From Thermostichus vulcanus str. 'Rupite' (GTDB lineage: Bacteria > Cyanobacteriota > Cyanobacteriia > Thermostichales > Thermostichaceae), in assembly GCF_022848905.1 (NCBI RefSeq), contig NZ_JAFIRA010000036.1, positions 1 to 42,374 of the forward strand: a stretch of 42,374 nt of DNA, written 5' to 3'. The position numbers and the translations under genes are program-made. Positions 9,549 to 18,266 of this stretch are shown here, in pieces. The notes below the pieces were generated by a model. It worked only from the letters and a program-made list of their open reading frames with translations, did no database searches and was not told the DNA's origin. How positions within the stretch are numbered: position 1 is the stretch's first letter; each line of letters starts with the position of its first letter.

Positions 9549-10073
9549 GTGTCAGAAAGTCCTCAAAAGGCAGGATGTGCTGCCCCGCTGCGCTGTTGTG
9601 GCTGTGGGTGTCTGGGGGCGCTGGCGGTGCTGAGCCTGGGGCTGGCGGGAGTGGGGTTCTTGTTCTGGAATGGGATCCGCGCTTCCGGGGCCTTTCGCAG
9701 CTATCAGTTGGCGGTTGAAGCGCTGAAGCAAGACGCAGCAGTGGTGGAACGGCTGGGGGAACCCTTAAGACCGGGATGGCTGTCTCAGCTTCGCTTCCAG
9801 GAGAGCGAAGAGGCCGGTTGGGTGTGTCTTTCCTTTTTGATCACTGGATCACAGCGGACGGGGGAGGTGGCTGTGGAGTCGGAACGGGGCATGGCCGGAA
9901 AGGACTCCGTCCCGCGAGCGCGAACGGAATGGCAGTTGCGAGATTTACAGGTGAGGGTGGATGGGGATCCCAACCCGATTCAGGTGGTAGGCCCCGATGG
10001 GCGGGAATCCCGGTGTGAGGGGGAGGAATCCGAGCCTGAAGCCTTACCCCTGCCGCCGGAAACCGAGGTATAG
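9549..10073 (+). CDS. Coa1-like (cytochrome oxidase assembly factor 1 family) membrane protein
   Basis: A short Cys-rich lead is followed by a membrane helix (GALAVLSLGLAGVGFLFW). The soluble domain contains YQLAVEALKQDAAVVERLGEP and LRPGWL, the pattern of Coa1-domain proteins: a helix ending in a conserved LG-P, then beta-strands. Bacterial members are membrane-anchored, and a role in oxidase assembly is known only for the mitochondrial namesake. The beta region carries an in-frame insert, GKDSVPRARTEW, encoded by a GGAC-TCC-GTCC hairpin repeat (9902-9926). GTG 9549 gives the typical short N-terminus; GTG 9519 is the alternative. Confidence 0.6.
   Translation: MSESPQKAGCAAPLRCCGCGCLGALAVLSLGLAGVGFLFWNGIRASGAFRSYQLAVEALKQDAAVVERLGEPLRPGWLSQLRFQESEEAGWVCLSFLITGSQRTGEVAVESERGMAGKDSVPRARTEWQLRDLQVRVDGDPNPIQVVGPDGRESRCEGEESEPEALPLPPETEV
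9901..9926 (+). repeat. Double-hairpin repeat copy inside the Coa1-like gene
   Basis: GGAC-TCC-GTCC (9902-9912) is followed by CGC-GAGC-GCG-A. The insert keeps the reading frame and adds about nine residues within the beta-domain of the host protein. Confidence 0.65.
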
Positions 10074-10144
10074 AGCAGCTGTGCAGGCTGAGTTTGAGCA
10101 GGTAGAGATAGAGGTAGAGTAGGTCAGTTTCGGCCTTGGAGCCT

Positions 10145-11677
10145 ATGCGGTCGGTTCCTTATGTGCGCTTGCTGCTGTTGTTGGCACTGCTGGCTTTTTT
10201 CACGGGCCTGCTGGTTTGGCTGATTCAATCTTTTCTGGACTTGTACTACGCCACCCGCTACCACCCAATTTTGGGGGGGCTGTTGATCGCGGTGCTGGTG
10301 CTGCTGTTGCTGGTGTTTTTGGCGGCTTCCCTCTACTACCTTTTCCTGTTTCGTCGCCACCCAAGTGAGAAAGCCTCTGAAGGATCCCAACGACCAGCGT
10401 TGCCGGAAAATGCGGCGGATAAACGCCTGGTCACCCAGCAAAATCTGGCGCAGCTGGAAGCGCAAATGGCCCAGATTCAGGATCAGGTGGCCCGAGCAGC
10501 GCTGGCAGAACGGTCGGCTTTGCTGGCCAAACATCTGGCTCAGCCCCAGCTTAAGGTCGTGGTTTTTGGCACTGGGTCGGCCGGCAAGACCTCTTTGGTG
10601 AATGCGTTGCTGGGGCGGCGGGCGGGGGCGGTGGGGGCCACCCTAGGCACCACAGAGGCGGCCACCCTGTACGAGTGGAGCTTGCCGGGGATCCCGGAGC
10701 CGGTTCAGATCATGGATTGCCCTGGCATTTTGGAGATTGGCCCGGCGGGGGTGATGCGGGAAAGTGAGGCCCGTGCGCAAGCGGAAGCCGCCGATTTGTT
10801 GCTGGTGGTGGTGGATGGGGATTTGCGCCAGTCAGAGGTGGATCCCTTGCGGCAGTTGATCGCCCTCGGCAAGCGGGCCCTGCTGATTTTCAACAAAATC
10901 GACCGTTATACCCCCGAAGAACAGCAGATCCTGTTGCAGCGCCTGCGGGAACGGGTTGCTCCTCTGATTTCACCGCAGGATGTGTTGATGGCTTGTGCCG
11001 CCCCGGCCCCTATCCAAGTGGGATCCCAAACCTGGCGACCGGAGGCGGATGTGGCTGTGGTGAAGGATCGCATTCAGGCGGTGCTCTACGCAGAAGGGGG
11101 ATCCCTGGCTTTGGACAATGCGCTGTTGCAATCGCAGCAGTTGGGCGAAACGGCAAAGCGGATCATCCAGGCTCAGTTGCGTCAACAGGCGGAACAGGTG
11201 ATCGATCGCTTTCAGTGGATTGTGACAGGCGTGGTGTTTGCCAACCCGATTCCGGCGGTGGATTTATTGGCAATTGCGGCAATCAACGCCCAGATGGTGG
11301 TGGAACTGGGATCCGTCTACGGCTGCCAAATGAACCTGCAACAGGGGCGGGAACTGGCCCTCTCCTTGGCCAAAACCTTGGCCAGCTTAGGGCTAGTGGA
11401 AGGGGCTATCCAACTAACCACCGGGATTTTGGCAACCGTTGCCGAAGTGAGCGTGGTGGGGTTTCTGGTCACCGCCCCGATTCAAGCCGCCAGTGCTGGC
11501 TACCTCACCCGTATTGCTGGAAAAAGTTTCATCGAGTATTTCCAGCGCAACCAAACCTGGGGAGAAGGCGGTATGCAAGCCGTGGTCAAGGCGCAAGTGC
11601 AAAGCACTCAAAAATCCGGCTGGCTGCAAGACTTTGTTCGAGAGGCTTCTAAGCGTATTTTTTTCCAGAAGGATTAG
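10145..11677 (+). CDS. Membrane-anchored GTPase with C-terminal DUF697 domain
   Basis: The product is about 510 residues. Two N-terminal membrane helices (roughly residues 5-28 and 42-68) are followed by a Gln/Ala-rich helical linker. An Era-like GTPase domain then shows GTGSAGKTSL (P-loop), DCPG (G3) and NKID (G4). The C-terminal part (VFANPIPAVDLLAIAAINAQM and following) is the hydrophobic DUF697 domain found behind GTPases of this type. Such proteins sit on the inner or thylakoid membrane; their role is not settled. ATG 10145 is chosen over an upstream TTG at 10136. Confidence 0.82.
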   Translation: MRSVPYVRLLLLLALLAFFTGLLVWLIQSFLDLYYATRYHPILGGLLIAVLVLLLLVFLAASLYYLFLFRRHPSEKASEGSQRPALPENAADKRLVTQQNLAQLEAQMAQIQDQVARAALAERSALLAKHLAQPQLKVVVFGTGSAGKTSLVNALLGRRAGAVGATLGTTEAATLYEWSLPGIPEPVQIMDCPGILEIGPAGVMRESEARAQAEAADLLLVVVDGDLRQSEVDPLRQLIALGKRALLIFNKIDRYTPEEQQILLQRLRERVAPLISPQDVLMACAAPAPIQVGSQTWRPEADVAVVKDRIQAVLYAEGGSLALDNALLQSQQLGETAKRIIQAQLRQQAEQVIDRFQWIVTGVVFANPIPAVDLLAIAAINAQMVVELGSVYGCQMNLQQGRELALSLAKTLASLGLVEGAIQLTTGILATVAEVSVVGFLVTAPIQAASAGYLTRIAGKSFIEYFQRNQTWGEGGMQAVVKAQVQSTQKSGWLQDFVREASKRIFFQKD

Positions 11678-11735
11678 AGGAGAGGGTTGAGGGGGCCATT
11701 TGGACAAGCCTGAGCCAAGGGATCCCTAGGGGCTG

Positions 11736-12053
11736 TCACGAGTGGTTGCTCACAGCAATGTCCGTCGGCATAAAAGCCAGCTCCATCTGGGCCACATAGT
11801 CGGCATAGCTGAGCACCGGCACCGTATCCCAGTCTGCTAAGCCATGCATACACTTCGACCACTGAATGAAGGCGGCAGGATAGCTATACACCAAGCTGGG
11901 ATCCTGCAAAACCTCTTTGGGCAGGGGAGGAATAGACTTGAGCACCGCCAAAAGAGCTGGGGGCTTGTGGAGAACCACGCGCGCAGCTTCAATCTGCTCC
12001 GGGGAAACCTTAAACTTAGCGGCAATAAACGAGATTACCCTAGAAATTTTCAT
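11736..12053 (-). CDS. Hypothetical protein, 105 residues
   Basis: The product starts MKISRVISFIAAKFKVSPEQ and continues with helical, Pro-containing sequence (VVLHKPPALLAVLKSIPPLP, then SYPAAFIQWSKCMHGLADWD). No membrane segment, metal motif or known domain is recognised. Amphipathic helices and lack of low complexity favour a real gene. It is convergent with the GTPase gene, and the intact tnpB element lies about 115 bp upstream of its start. Confidence 0.5.
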   Translation of the reverse strand: MKISRVISFIAAKFKVSPEQIEAARVVLHKPPALLAVLKSIPPLPKEVLQDPSLVYSYPAAFIQWSKCMHGLADWDTVPVLSYADYVAQMELAFMPTDIAVSNHS

Positions 12054-12167
12054 CGCTCAACACCAACCTTACTTAAGGTATAGAGTGCCCCAGAGTCTAG
12101 GGGCGGACTTCAGGGATCCTACGGAGCTTGGGAAATTTGAGAACTCAACCCCTTCGCCGAAGACATA

Positions 12168-13498
12168 TTGACACTCCCCCGGTTAGAAACCGGGGGATTC
12201 TCCCTTCTAGCCCCTTGCAACCTTAGACTGCAAGGTATTCATGGAGTTCAGGGGATTGCCAACTACCCCATCCCCTGAGCCGACCCTACCTATTACGGGC
12301 AGGGCTTCTTTTAGACTCAAAGGACACGAAAACCCGTCCCACTGGGCAATGTTCATTGCGGCATTCCAGTCGGCATCACAGCAATACCCGTCCTGCCCGG
12401 TGAACAAATGCCCACTCCTTTTCCCAATGGCCTCCGGCCCTGCGGAGCAGATCAATCCTGTCCTGTGGTCGGTTTTGGATGTGTAGGCAGCAGGGCGCTT
12501 GTGTAGAGTTCTACCTGCCATTTCCAGCTTGTAGGCAACCTTCCACTCCAGGTCGTAGTACGACCAGGTATGGCGCGATTTCCCGGCATCCGAACGCGCC
12601 TTCTGGCTCTGTCTGGATTGGCGGATACCTGAGAGGTCTTCCATCCACACATCTGCATTTACCGCATTGGCAAACCGTACAATGCGACGGCTAACGGTGT
12701 GGTTGACCGCCCTCATCCACCGGGCTTCTTTGCGCTCCAGTCGCTTGAGTGCTCGGTATTTACCCGCCTGTTGCAACTGGGCACGACGCTTCTGGAAACG
12801 ACGACGACGATAGGCTACCTCTCCACCCCCAAAAAACACCGCCCGACCCCAACGGGTGGCCGCCACTGCCAAACGGTTCTGCCCCCGGTCAACACCCAGT
12901 CGCTCCGTACTCTTCACTTCGGGAACTTCCCAAGTGATAGATACAACCGCGTACCAACAGCCCCGTAGCTTCATGAGTTTCAAGGTTCCCCGTTCACAAT
13001 CCTGTTCGGCCAGGATGCGCTCAAGACGCTCGGCATAGTAGGAACTGCTAACCTCAAGGGGAACCCGCTTGTCACCCTGAATTGTGGGAAAACTCACCGA
13101 GTAGGTGCTACCTACTTTGTGCAGCTTCCAGTTTTGGTTGTTGACCTCTGGCCAGAACACTTTGAAGTGTTTGACCCGCTGGCCGGCTTTCCCCTTCAGG
13201 ACACGAATCACCTGGTTGGAGAGGGCCGACTTGAGTGGTGTCACCACTTTGGCGGTTGTCAAGGCTTTTCGTTCCTTCGGACTGATGCGGAGCAGTTCGT
13301 TTGCCAGTTCGGTTGTCGCACAAACCGTCTGGTTAAACATCTCTGCTTTGACCGCATTGAGGTCAAGAAACTTGAGCTTGAGTGTGGTGGTGACCCGTTT
13401 CATGGGGACTATTGTATGTACTATTTCTGTTGCTGAATAAATTCAGCCTGTGCGCTTATATCCCCCGGTTAGAAACCGGGGGCTTTACGCTGCTTTTC
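12168..13498 (-). mobile_element. IS200/IS605-type element with tnpB only, complete
   Basis: Both ends can be set from the sequence. On the minus strand the left end follows TTAC (complement of 13499-13502) and begins GAAAAGCAGCG. The right end finishes GGGGGAGTGTCAA at 12168. Each end has the same G/C hairpin with an A/T loop (about 13461-13482 and 12177-12198), and the left end has the extra GCTGAAT-AA-ATTCAGC palindrome. The element is 1331 bp, has no terminal inverted repeats and causes no target duplication, as expected of single-strand transposition. It lacks tnpA, so it would need a helper transposase. Confidence 0.88.
12207..13403 (-). CDS. tnpB: RNA-guided nuclease TnpB without an obvious zinc ribbon
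   Basis: The 398-residue product shows the RuvC residues: Asp in RLGVDRGQNRLAV, Glu in VWMEDLSGIRQ and Asp in CDADWNAAMNI. Between the last two, where most TnpBs have two CxxC pairs, this protein reads YTSKTDHRTGLICS, then GKRSGHLF, with no matching cysteines. It therefore belongs to a zinc-ribbon-less branch or has lost the ribbon. The family cuts DNA with a guide RNA made from the element's right end. The gene ends 39 bp before that end, so the guide RNA must overlap the 3' coding part. Confidence 0.9.
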   Translation of the reverse strand: MKRVTTTLKLKFLDLNAVKAEMFNQTVCATTELANELLRISPKERKALTTAKVVTPLKSALSNQVIRVLKGKAGQRVKHFKVFWPEVNNQNWKLHKVGSTYSVSFPTIQGDKRVPLEVSSSYYAERLERILAEQDCERGTLKLMKLRGCWYAVVSITWEVPEVKSTERLGVDRGQNRLAVAATRWGRAVFFGGGEVAYRRRRFQKRRAQLQQAGKYRALKRLERKEARWMRAVNHTVSRRIVRFANAVNADVWMEDLSGIRQSRQSQKARSDAGKSRHTWSYYDLEWKVAYKLEMAGRTLHKRPAAYTSKTDHRTGLICSAGPEAIGKRSGHLFTGQDGYCCDADWNAAMNIAQWDGFSCPLSLKEALPVIGRVGSGDGVVGNPLNSMNTLQSKVARG

Positions 13499-13612
13499 GT
13501 AAACTACCCGACGCTGACCCTAGCGGGTACAGCGCAGGCTTTCAGTAGCCCTCCAGTTATCTGGCAAGATAACCAGGAACCTCCAGGGCGGTTTACAAGC
13601 GCCCCCAATGCT

Positions 13613-13638
13613 TGGTCGCGCCAGCGGTGCGGAGCACG
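13613..13638 (-). repeat. Double-hairpin repeat copy (GTGC-TCC-GCAC type)
   Basis: On the minus strand GTGC-TCC-GCAC (13637 to 13627) is followed by CGC-TGGC-GCG-A. It differs from the folC array unit by about two bases in 25. It lies in the decayed tnpB. Confidence 0.65.
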
Positions 13639-13716
13639 AATGTTCTTGGCTCCGTTGAAATCCGCATCCCCATGCCAACCACAATGCCCACACTGGAACT
13701 GCTTACCCCTCCGGTG

Positions 13717-13739
13717 GCGCTCCGCGCCGTGCGGAGCAC
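13717..13739. repeat. Inverted pair of hairpin-repeat stems
   Basis: GCGC-TCC-GCGC (13717-13727) abuts GTGC-GGA-GCAC (13729-13739), the loop being TCC on the other strand. The reverse complement of this composite is identical to the end of the folC array (16195-16218). Confidence 0.65.
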
Positions 13740-14220
13740 GATACGACTGGTCAGGATCAGGATGAATGTGCAGGCAGCGGTGACAGGTTTGGCTGGTGTA
13801 CCTAGGGTCCACAAACACAACCTTGACCCCAGACCTCAATGCCTTGTAGCAGATAAACAACCTCAACTGGTGGAACGCCCAACTGTTGCTGCGTCTGCGT
13901 TCCGTCTTATTGCGAGGCTGTTGATTCACCCGTTCCCGGATCCCGGTCAAATCTTCCAGTGCAACACTGGCAGAAAGGGCTTCGGCGGTAGCAACAATAA
14001 CCCTCCGCATCGTCCTCCGGACGACCCAGAGGGTCATTGAGGATCTTCTCTGGCGTGTTCTGGTTCACCCAGTTCAGCGCTTGCCCAAAAGCATCCAAGG
14101 TCGCATCCAGTTTTGCGGCTTGGGACTCGGACACCTTGAGCTTACAGGAGATATTCAGGACTTGATTCATAGTCCCATTGTATCTCATCAGAGAGAGGTT
14201 GTTCGTATATCCAATGAAGC

Positions 14221-14410
14221 TCAGACCACCTGCTGAGGCGAGGTGGTGGTGTCGGTGCTAACCTGTAACTCCCTGATGAGTCCACAGGTCACACAAACCA
14301 GCCCAGCTTCTAGGCGAACGTCCAGAGCTTTTGCTGGAACGTTCCTCACTCTCCTTTCAGCACGTGAGCTTAAGCATCCCTCTGGCAGCGATATTGTGAG
14401 TGCCATTCAG
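14221..14410 (-). pseudogene. Remnant of a TnpB C-terminus
   Basis: On the minus strand a short frame reads DLNGTHNIAARGMLKLTC and then a stop. This resembles the DxNAAxNI block with the last RuvC aspartate, followed by the usual ARGMLKL tail. The frame is closed immediately upstream, so only this scrap survives. It is likely a third, older tnpB. Confidence 0.4.
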
Positions 14411-14414
14411 GTCT

Positions 14415-14600
14415 GCCGAATATCGCTACACTTGCGCTCGTTTTACTGGAAGCCAGTTTTTGGGAAGCGTGGATACAGCTGCTGGTAGAGCCAGTTTGGA
14501 CGTGCTCAAGCAATACATTGAGGAGCAGGGATATGACACTCGCGGAGCGGTGCGGAGCACCCTTAACCGAAGGGCTGTTGGCGGCCTCCGCTTTCGCTGC
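14415..14600 (+). pseudogene. Remnant of a TnpA (Y1 transposase) C-terminus, frameshifted
   Basis: One frame reads SFYWKPVFGKRGYSC, the next reads TAAGRASLDVLKQYIEEQG. Together they match the C-terminal part of IS200-type TnpA, whose last helix carries the catalytic tyrosine (here in KQYIEEQ). A frameshift near 14476 separates them. A hairpin repeat at 14550-14560 follows the tyrosine helix. The opposite orientation to the neighbouring TnpB scrap fits a decayed IS605-type element. Confidence 0.5.
14538..14560 (-). repeat. Double-hairpin repeat copy
   Basis: On the minus strand GTGC-TCC-GCAC (14560-14550) is followed by CGCTCCGCGAG. It has the same loop and stem as the folC units, with a variant second part. 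Confidence 0.55.
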
Positions 14601-14847
14601 ACCTGCCTTACCTTGACCCCATCCTGCTAGAGCGAGGATGAGGAGTGCGGCAAAGTTCGGTCAAACCTGAGATTCCTGAGATTGATGTCCGATACCAATC
14701 TACCCTCGCCCCTCCTGCAATCTTAACTGGATTCCCTGTGGATTCCTTGGCCCACCCCAACCTGTATGGAGGGAACTGGATGCCAGTACCCTCCCAGCTT
14801 ACAAAGTTTGTACCAGGCGGGATGGAGGCTACAGCGTCTTTCAGTCC

Positions 14848-16371
14848 CTACCGGGCGAGATCCCATCTCAAGCACTCCTGCATCACCTGACCCAATAGGT
14901 ACAGGGATCCACACAGCACAGGTGGTGGAGCTGTGGAAGCCTCAGGGCAAGAAAGCTGGGTCAGAAAAGCCGATAGATCCGGCAGCGCTTGTACATGGGT
15001 GAGGTAGGGTTGTCGCTCTCGGGCCAGTTGCGCCAGTTGCTCAGGATCCATGCCGGAATGACCCGCAATAGGCAGCGTAAAGAGGCGATCTCCTGGGCGG
15101 AGCAAGGTGCTCAAAATGCCGGAGACATCCTTGGTGCTCAAGATGCCGATGTACCAGGTGAGGGGGCCGGGCTGTGTCTCATCTAAGTAGCGGCGTAAAG
15201 CTTGGGCGGCGGGCAAATTGTGGGCTCCATCCATCAGCAATACCTGGGATCCGATCTGCACCCGCTGCAGACGCCCCGGCCAACGGGTGAGGTCAAACCC
15301 TTTTTTCACCGCAGCATCCGGGATCGACCAGCCCTGTTGTCGCAACCTTTCCACAATCCCCAGCGCCACCGCCCCATTGATCAGTTGCACATCTCCGGTC
15401 AAGGGCAAGCAGAGGGATAATCCCTGCCAGCGGACGGTTTGCGGGCCAACCCACTCCAAAGGCTGAACCACCTGAACCGGGATCCCCAAGGCTTCGGCCT
15501 TAGCCTGGATCACCGCCATTACCTCAGGGGTTTGTGGCGCACACACCAAGGGGATCCCTGGCTTGAGGATACCGGCTTTTTCAGAAGCAATTTGGGGCAG
15601 GCTGTTGCCCAGACGCTGCCAGTGATCCCAGCCAATCGAGGTAATCGCCGTAACAATCGGATCGATCCCGGCATTGGTGGCATCCAGCCGTCCCCCTAGC
15701 CCCACCTCCAGCACCACGACCTCTACCGCTTGCTGGCGAAAATACAACCAGGCGGCAGCGGTGACGACTTCAAACTGGGTGGGGGAAGGCTCGTCGGGGG
15801 GGTAGGACTGCAAGGTGTCGCGCACCTGTGCCAAGGACTGGCTCCAATCTTCGGTGGAGATGTACTCCCCCCTGAGCCAAATGCGCTCCCGCCAATGCAC
15901 CAAATGGGGAGAAGTATACCGACCGACACGATAGCCCGCTGCCCACAAGACATGGCTAACCCAAGCACAGACGGATCCCTTGCCGTTTGTCCCCGCCACA
16001 TGGATCACTGGGATCCCGGCCTGGGGTTGCCCCAATCGTTGCAACAACACCTGCATCCGCTCCAGGCTGAGATCCACCCCAAAGTGGCCCAGTGACTCCA
16101 GAAAGCCCGGCCAATCCCAATTGTGCTCCGCACCGCTGACGCGACTGTGCTCCGCACCGCTGACGCGACTGTGCTCCGCACCGCTGACGCGACTGTGCTC
16201 CGCACGGCGCGGAGCGCCATCGAACCCGTCAGCACCGGCAGGGATCCCGTTCGGTGTGGGCGCGAGAACGGGGAATAGAGGCAGATCATTTTGGCTCAAG
16301 CTCATCCACTCCAGCCCATGCAAAAACAAATTCAAAACAAGTGCCCAGATTCTGCTAGGCACGGCTCCCAT
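14848..16371 (-). CDS. folC: Bifunctional folylpolyglutamate/dihydrofolate synthase
   Basis: The 507-residue product has the Mur-ligase-like ATP site HVAGTNGKGSV (about residue 127), then RYTSPHL, VVLEVGLGGRLDATN, EKAGILKPG and the C-terminal LLMDGAHNLPAA. It adds glutamate to dihydropteroate and folates in the cytoplasm. The N-terminus is unusually long. About 25 residues of it form a tandem octapeptide (AEHSRVSG three times, then AEH) encoded by 24-bp hairpin repeats (16119-16218). ATG 16371 has AGAGG five bases upstream; ATG 16305 (MSLSQNDL) is a possible internal start. Both starts include the repeats. Confidence 0.92.
   Translation of the reverse strand: MGAVPSRIWALVLNLFLHGLEWMSLSQNDLPLFPVLAPTPNGIPAGADGFDGAPRRAEHSRVSGAEHSRVSGAEHSRVSGAEHNWDWPGFLESLGHFGVDLSLERMQVLLQRLGQPQAGIPVIHVAGTNGKGSVCAWVSHVLWAAGYRVGRYTSPHLVHWRERIWLRGEYISTEDWSQSLAQVRDTLQSYPPDEPSPTQFEVVTAAAWLYFRQQAVEVVVLEVGLGGRLDATNAGIDPIVTAITSIGWDHWQRLGNSLPQIASEKAGILKPGIPLVCAPQTPEVMAVIQAKAEALGIPVQVVQPLEWVGPQTVRWQGLSLCLPLTGDVQLINGAVALGIVERLRQQGWSIPDAAVKKGFDLTRWPGRLQRVQIGSQVLLMDGAHNLPAAQALRRYLDETQPGPLTWYIGILSTKDVSGILSTLLRPGDRLFTLPIAGHSGMDPEQLAQLARERQPYLTHVQALPDLSAFLTQLSCPEASTAPPPVLCGSLYLLGQVMQECLRWDLAR
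16123..16218 (+). repeat. Tandem 24-bp hairpin-repeat array inside folC
   Basis: GTGC-TCC-GCAC begins at 16123, 16147, 16171 and 16195, an exact period of 24. The first three are each followed by CGC-TGAC-GCG-ACT. The fourth runs into an inverted GCGC-GGA-GCGC (16207-16217). Because 24 is a multiple of three, folC stays in frame. Confidence 0.9.
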
Positions 16372-16422
16372 TCTGGCCTCTGTTGAGGTTAGCTGGTGGA
16401 CTGAGTGCAGCTAGCTAGGGGG

Positions 16423-18003
16423 CTAGAGATTGACCACAAAGGCATCCCGGATCCCCGGTTGCTTCAGGACTTCCTCGATGATCCCATCTGGCAGCGGATC
16501 GTCTAGGCTGAGCACCATCACCGCTTCACCGCGAATCAACTTGCGACCCACCTGCATACTGGCAATATTGACGTTGTAGGCCCCCAGCAGCGTCCCAATG
16601 CGCCCAATGATCCCCGGCATATCGCGGTGCAGCGTCATCAGCATGTTGGCAGAGGGTGGTACGTTAATCGGGAACTCATCGATCTGGGTGACCCGCACCT
16701 CCCGTTCGCCAATCAGCGCCCCAGAAACGGAGCGGATTCCATTGGGGCCATGGGCGGTCAACATCAGGGATCCCGAATAATCCTTGAGGGCCGGATCCCG
16801 AGTTTCCACCACCCGAATGCCCCGTTCCTTAGCCTCGATGGAGGCGTTGACATAGTTGACCCGCTCCCGCAAAGCAAGGGTGAGCAACCCCTTCAGCGCC
16901 GCGACGATAATCGGCTGGCCATCTTTTTCTGCTAGATCCCCCTGCAGGCGAATCTCCAGCTGGCTGACCCGATCCCCCGCCAACTGCCCAACCAAATTGC
17001 CCAAGGTTTCCGCCAAGTCCAGGTAGGGCTTGAGGTTTTGCAGCACTTCTGCTTGCAAACCGGGGATATTCACAGCCGAACGCGCTGGTAACCCCAACAA
17101 CACATCCCGGATTTGTTCGGCCACATCGATGGCTACATTCACCTGGGCTTCTTCGGTGGAGGCTCCTAGGTGGGGGGTGAGTAACACTTCCTTACCCAAA
17201 GTAAAGAGGGGCGACTCTTCGAGAGGTTCGGAGGCAAATACATCTAAGGCTGCCCCGGCAATTTGACCGGAGACAATGGCTTCGTACAGGGCTTGCTCGT
17301 CGATTAACCCACCACGGGCACAGTTGATCAAGCGAGCGGTTGGCTTCATCAGGCTGAAGGTTTCGGCATTGAAGAGGTGGGTGGTCTCGGGGGTTTTGGG
17401 AATGTGCAGAGTGATGTAGTCCGATTCTTGCACCAAGGTTTTGAAATCCACCAGGCGTACCCCCAGTTGCTCCGCTCGCTCCATGGCGAGGTAGGGGTCA
17501 AAAGCCAGCAACTTCATGCCCATGGCTTTGGCAATCTGGGCTACGTGGGATCCAATGCGGCCCAGCCCAACAATCCCCAGCGTTTTTTTATAAACTTCCA
17601 CCCCGACAAACTCTTGCCGCTTCCACAAACCGGATTTCAGCGAAGCATTGGCATCCGGTATGTGGCGAGAGAGGGCCATCATCAGGGCGATAGCATGTTC
17701 GGCAGCCGCAATGGTATTGCCTTCCGGAGAGTTTACGACGAGGATCCCGGCCTTAGTAGCTGCAGGCACGTCAATGTTGTCTACCCCCACCCCAGCCCGA
17801 CCAATGATTTTTAAGCGGGTGCCTGCCTCGATCACTTCCCGCGTGACCCGCGTACCGGAGCGCACCATGATGGCATCGTAGTTGGGAATGGCCGCAATCA
17901 ACTGCTCGGGGGTGAGTTGCGTTTGCACCTCCACCTGGGCCACCTGGGAGAGAATATCAATTCCAGCCTGATCGATGGGATCCGTGACGATAACTTTGGG
18001 CAT
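16423..18003 (-). CDS. serA: D-3-phosphoglycerate dehydrogenase
   Basis: The 526-residue product is of the long three-domain type. The NAD-binding site is LGIVGLGRIGSHVAQ (near residue 145). The catalytic Arg lies in INCARGGLIDE and the His in LTPHLGAST. An intervening domain and a C-terminal ACT domain follow (MLMTLHRDMPGIIGRIGTLL). It oxidises 3-phosphoglycerate to phosphohydroxypyruvate, the first step of serine synthesis; the ACT domain usually binds serine. ATG 18003 (MPKVIVTDP) is chosen over a TTG two codons upstream. It is upstream of folC on the same strand, 51 bp apart. Confidence 0.95.
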   Translation of the reverse strand: MPKVIVTDPIDQAGIDILSQVAQVEVQTQLTPEQLIAAIPNYDAIMVRSGTRVTREVIEAGTRLKIIGRAGVGVDNIDVPAATKAGILVVNSPEGNTIAAAEHAIALMMALSRHIPDANASLKSGLWKRQEFVGVEVYKKTLGIVGLGRIGSHVAQIAKAMGMKLLAFDPYLAMERAEQLGVRLVDFKTLVQESDYITLHIPKTPETTHLFNAETFSLMKPTARLINCARGGLIDEQALYEAIVSGQIAGAALDVFASEPLEESPLFTLGKEVLLTPHLGASTEEAQVNVAIDVAEQIRDVLLGLPARSAVNIPGLQAEVLQNLKPYLDLAETLGNLVGQLAGDRVSQLEIRLQGDLAEKDGQPIIVAALKGLLTLALRERVNYVNASIEAKERGIRVVETRDPALKDYSGSLMLTAHGPNGIRSVSGALIGEREVRVTQIDEFPINVPPSANMLMTLHRDMPGIIGRIGTLLGAYNVNIASMQVGRKLIRGEAVMVLSLDDPLPDGIIEEVLKQPGIRDAFVVNL

Positions 18004-18266
18004 GAGCAACGCTAGCCTAATGGAATATGGAATGCAGAAAAAAGGGTCAATGAAGGTAACCCAGCAGCCTTAGTTGAGGTGGATCCCACCCACAACCAGC
18101 GCAGCACACTTTAATTTACCGCGAAATTGACTAGGCTCCAGTCGATGAAAGTTCCCCAGCTAGGTTCGGGCGCGATTTCCAGGATCCTCTTGAGCCACCG
18201 ATCCAGCCTCCTGCTTTTGGGGTAACGGGTTGCGTGAGTGAATAAACAGGAGAGGATCCCTCCAGC

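Larger units (their letters stand above)
13504..14188 (-). pseudogene. Decayed TnpB: N-terminal and C-terminal pieces, centre deleted
   Basis: The minus-strand start at 14170 gives MNQVLNISCKLKVSESQAAK, then ALNWVNQNTPEK, a typical TnpB N-terminus. After about 45 residues the frame shifts and jumps to a C-terminal part: VALEDLTGIRERV (the Glu motif), YTSQTCHRC with a second CGHCG (zinc ribbon), then DADFNGAKNIRA (last RuvC Asp). Some 180 central residues are missing. A hairpin repeat pair (13717-13739) interrupts the zinc ribbon as RAPHGAERHRRG. It is a different TnpB from the intact copy, which lies directly beside its 3' end. Confidence 0.75.

Noticed and set aside
16123-16218. Short evenly spaced repeats that might suggest a CRISPR array
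   Set aside because: The units are contiguous at 24 bp with no unique spacers and lie inside folC in frame.
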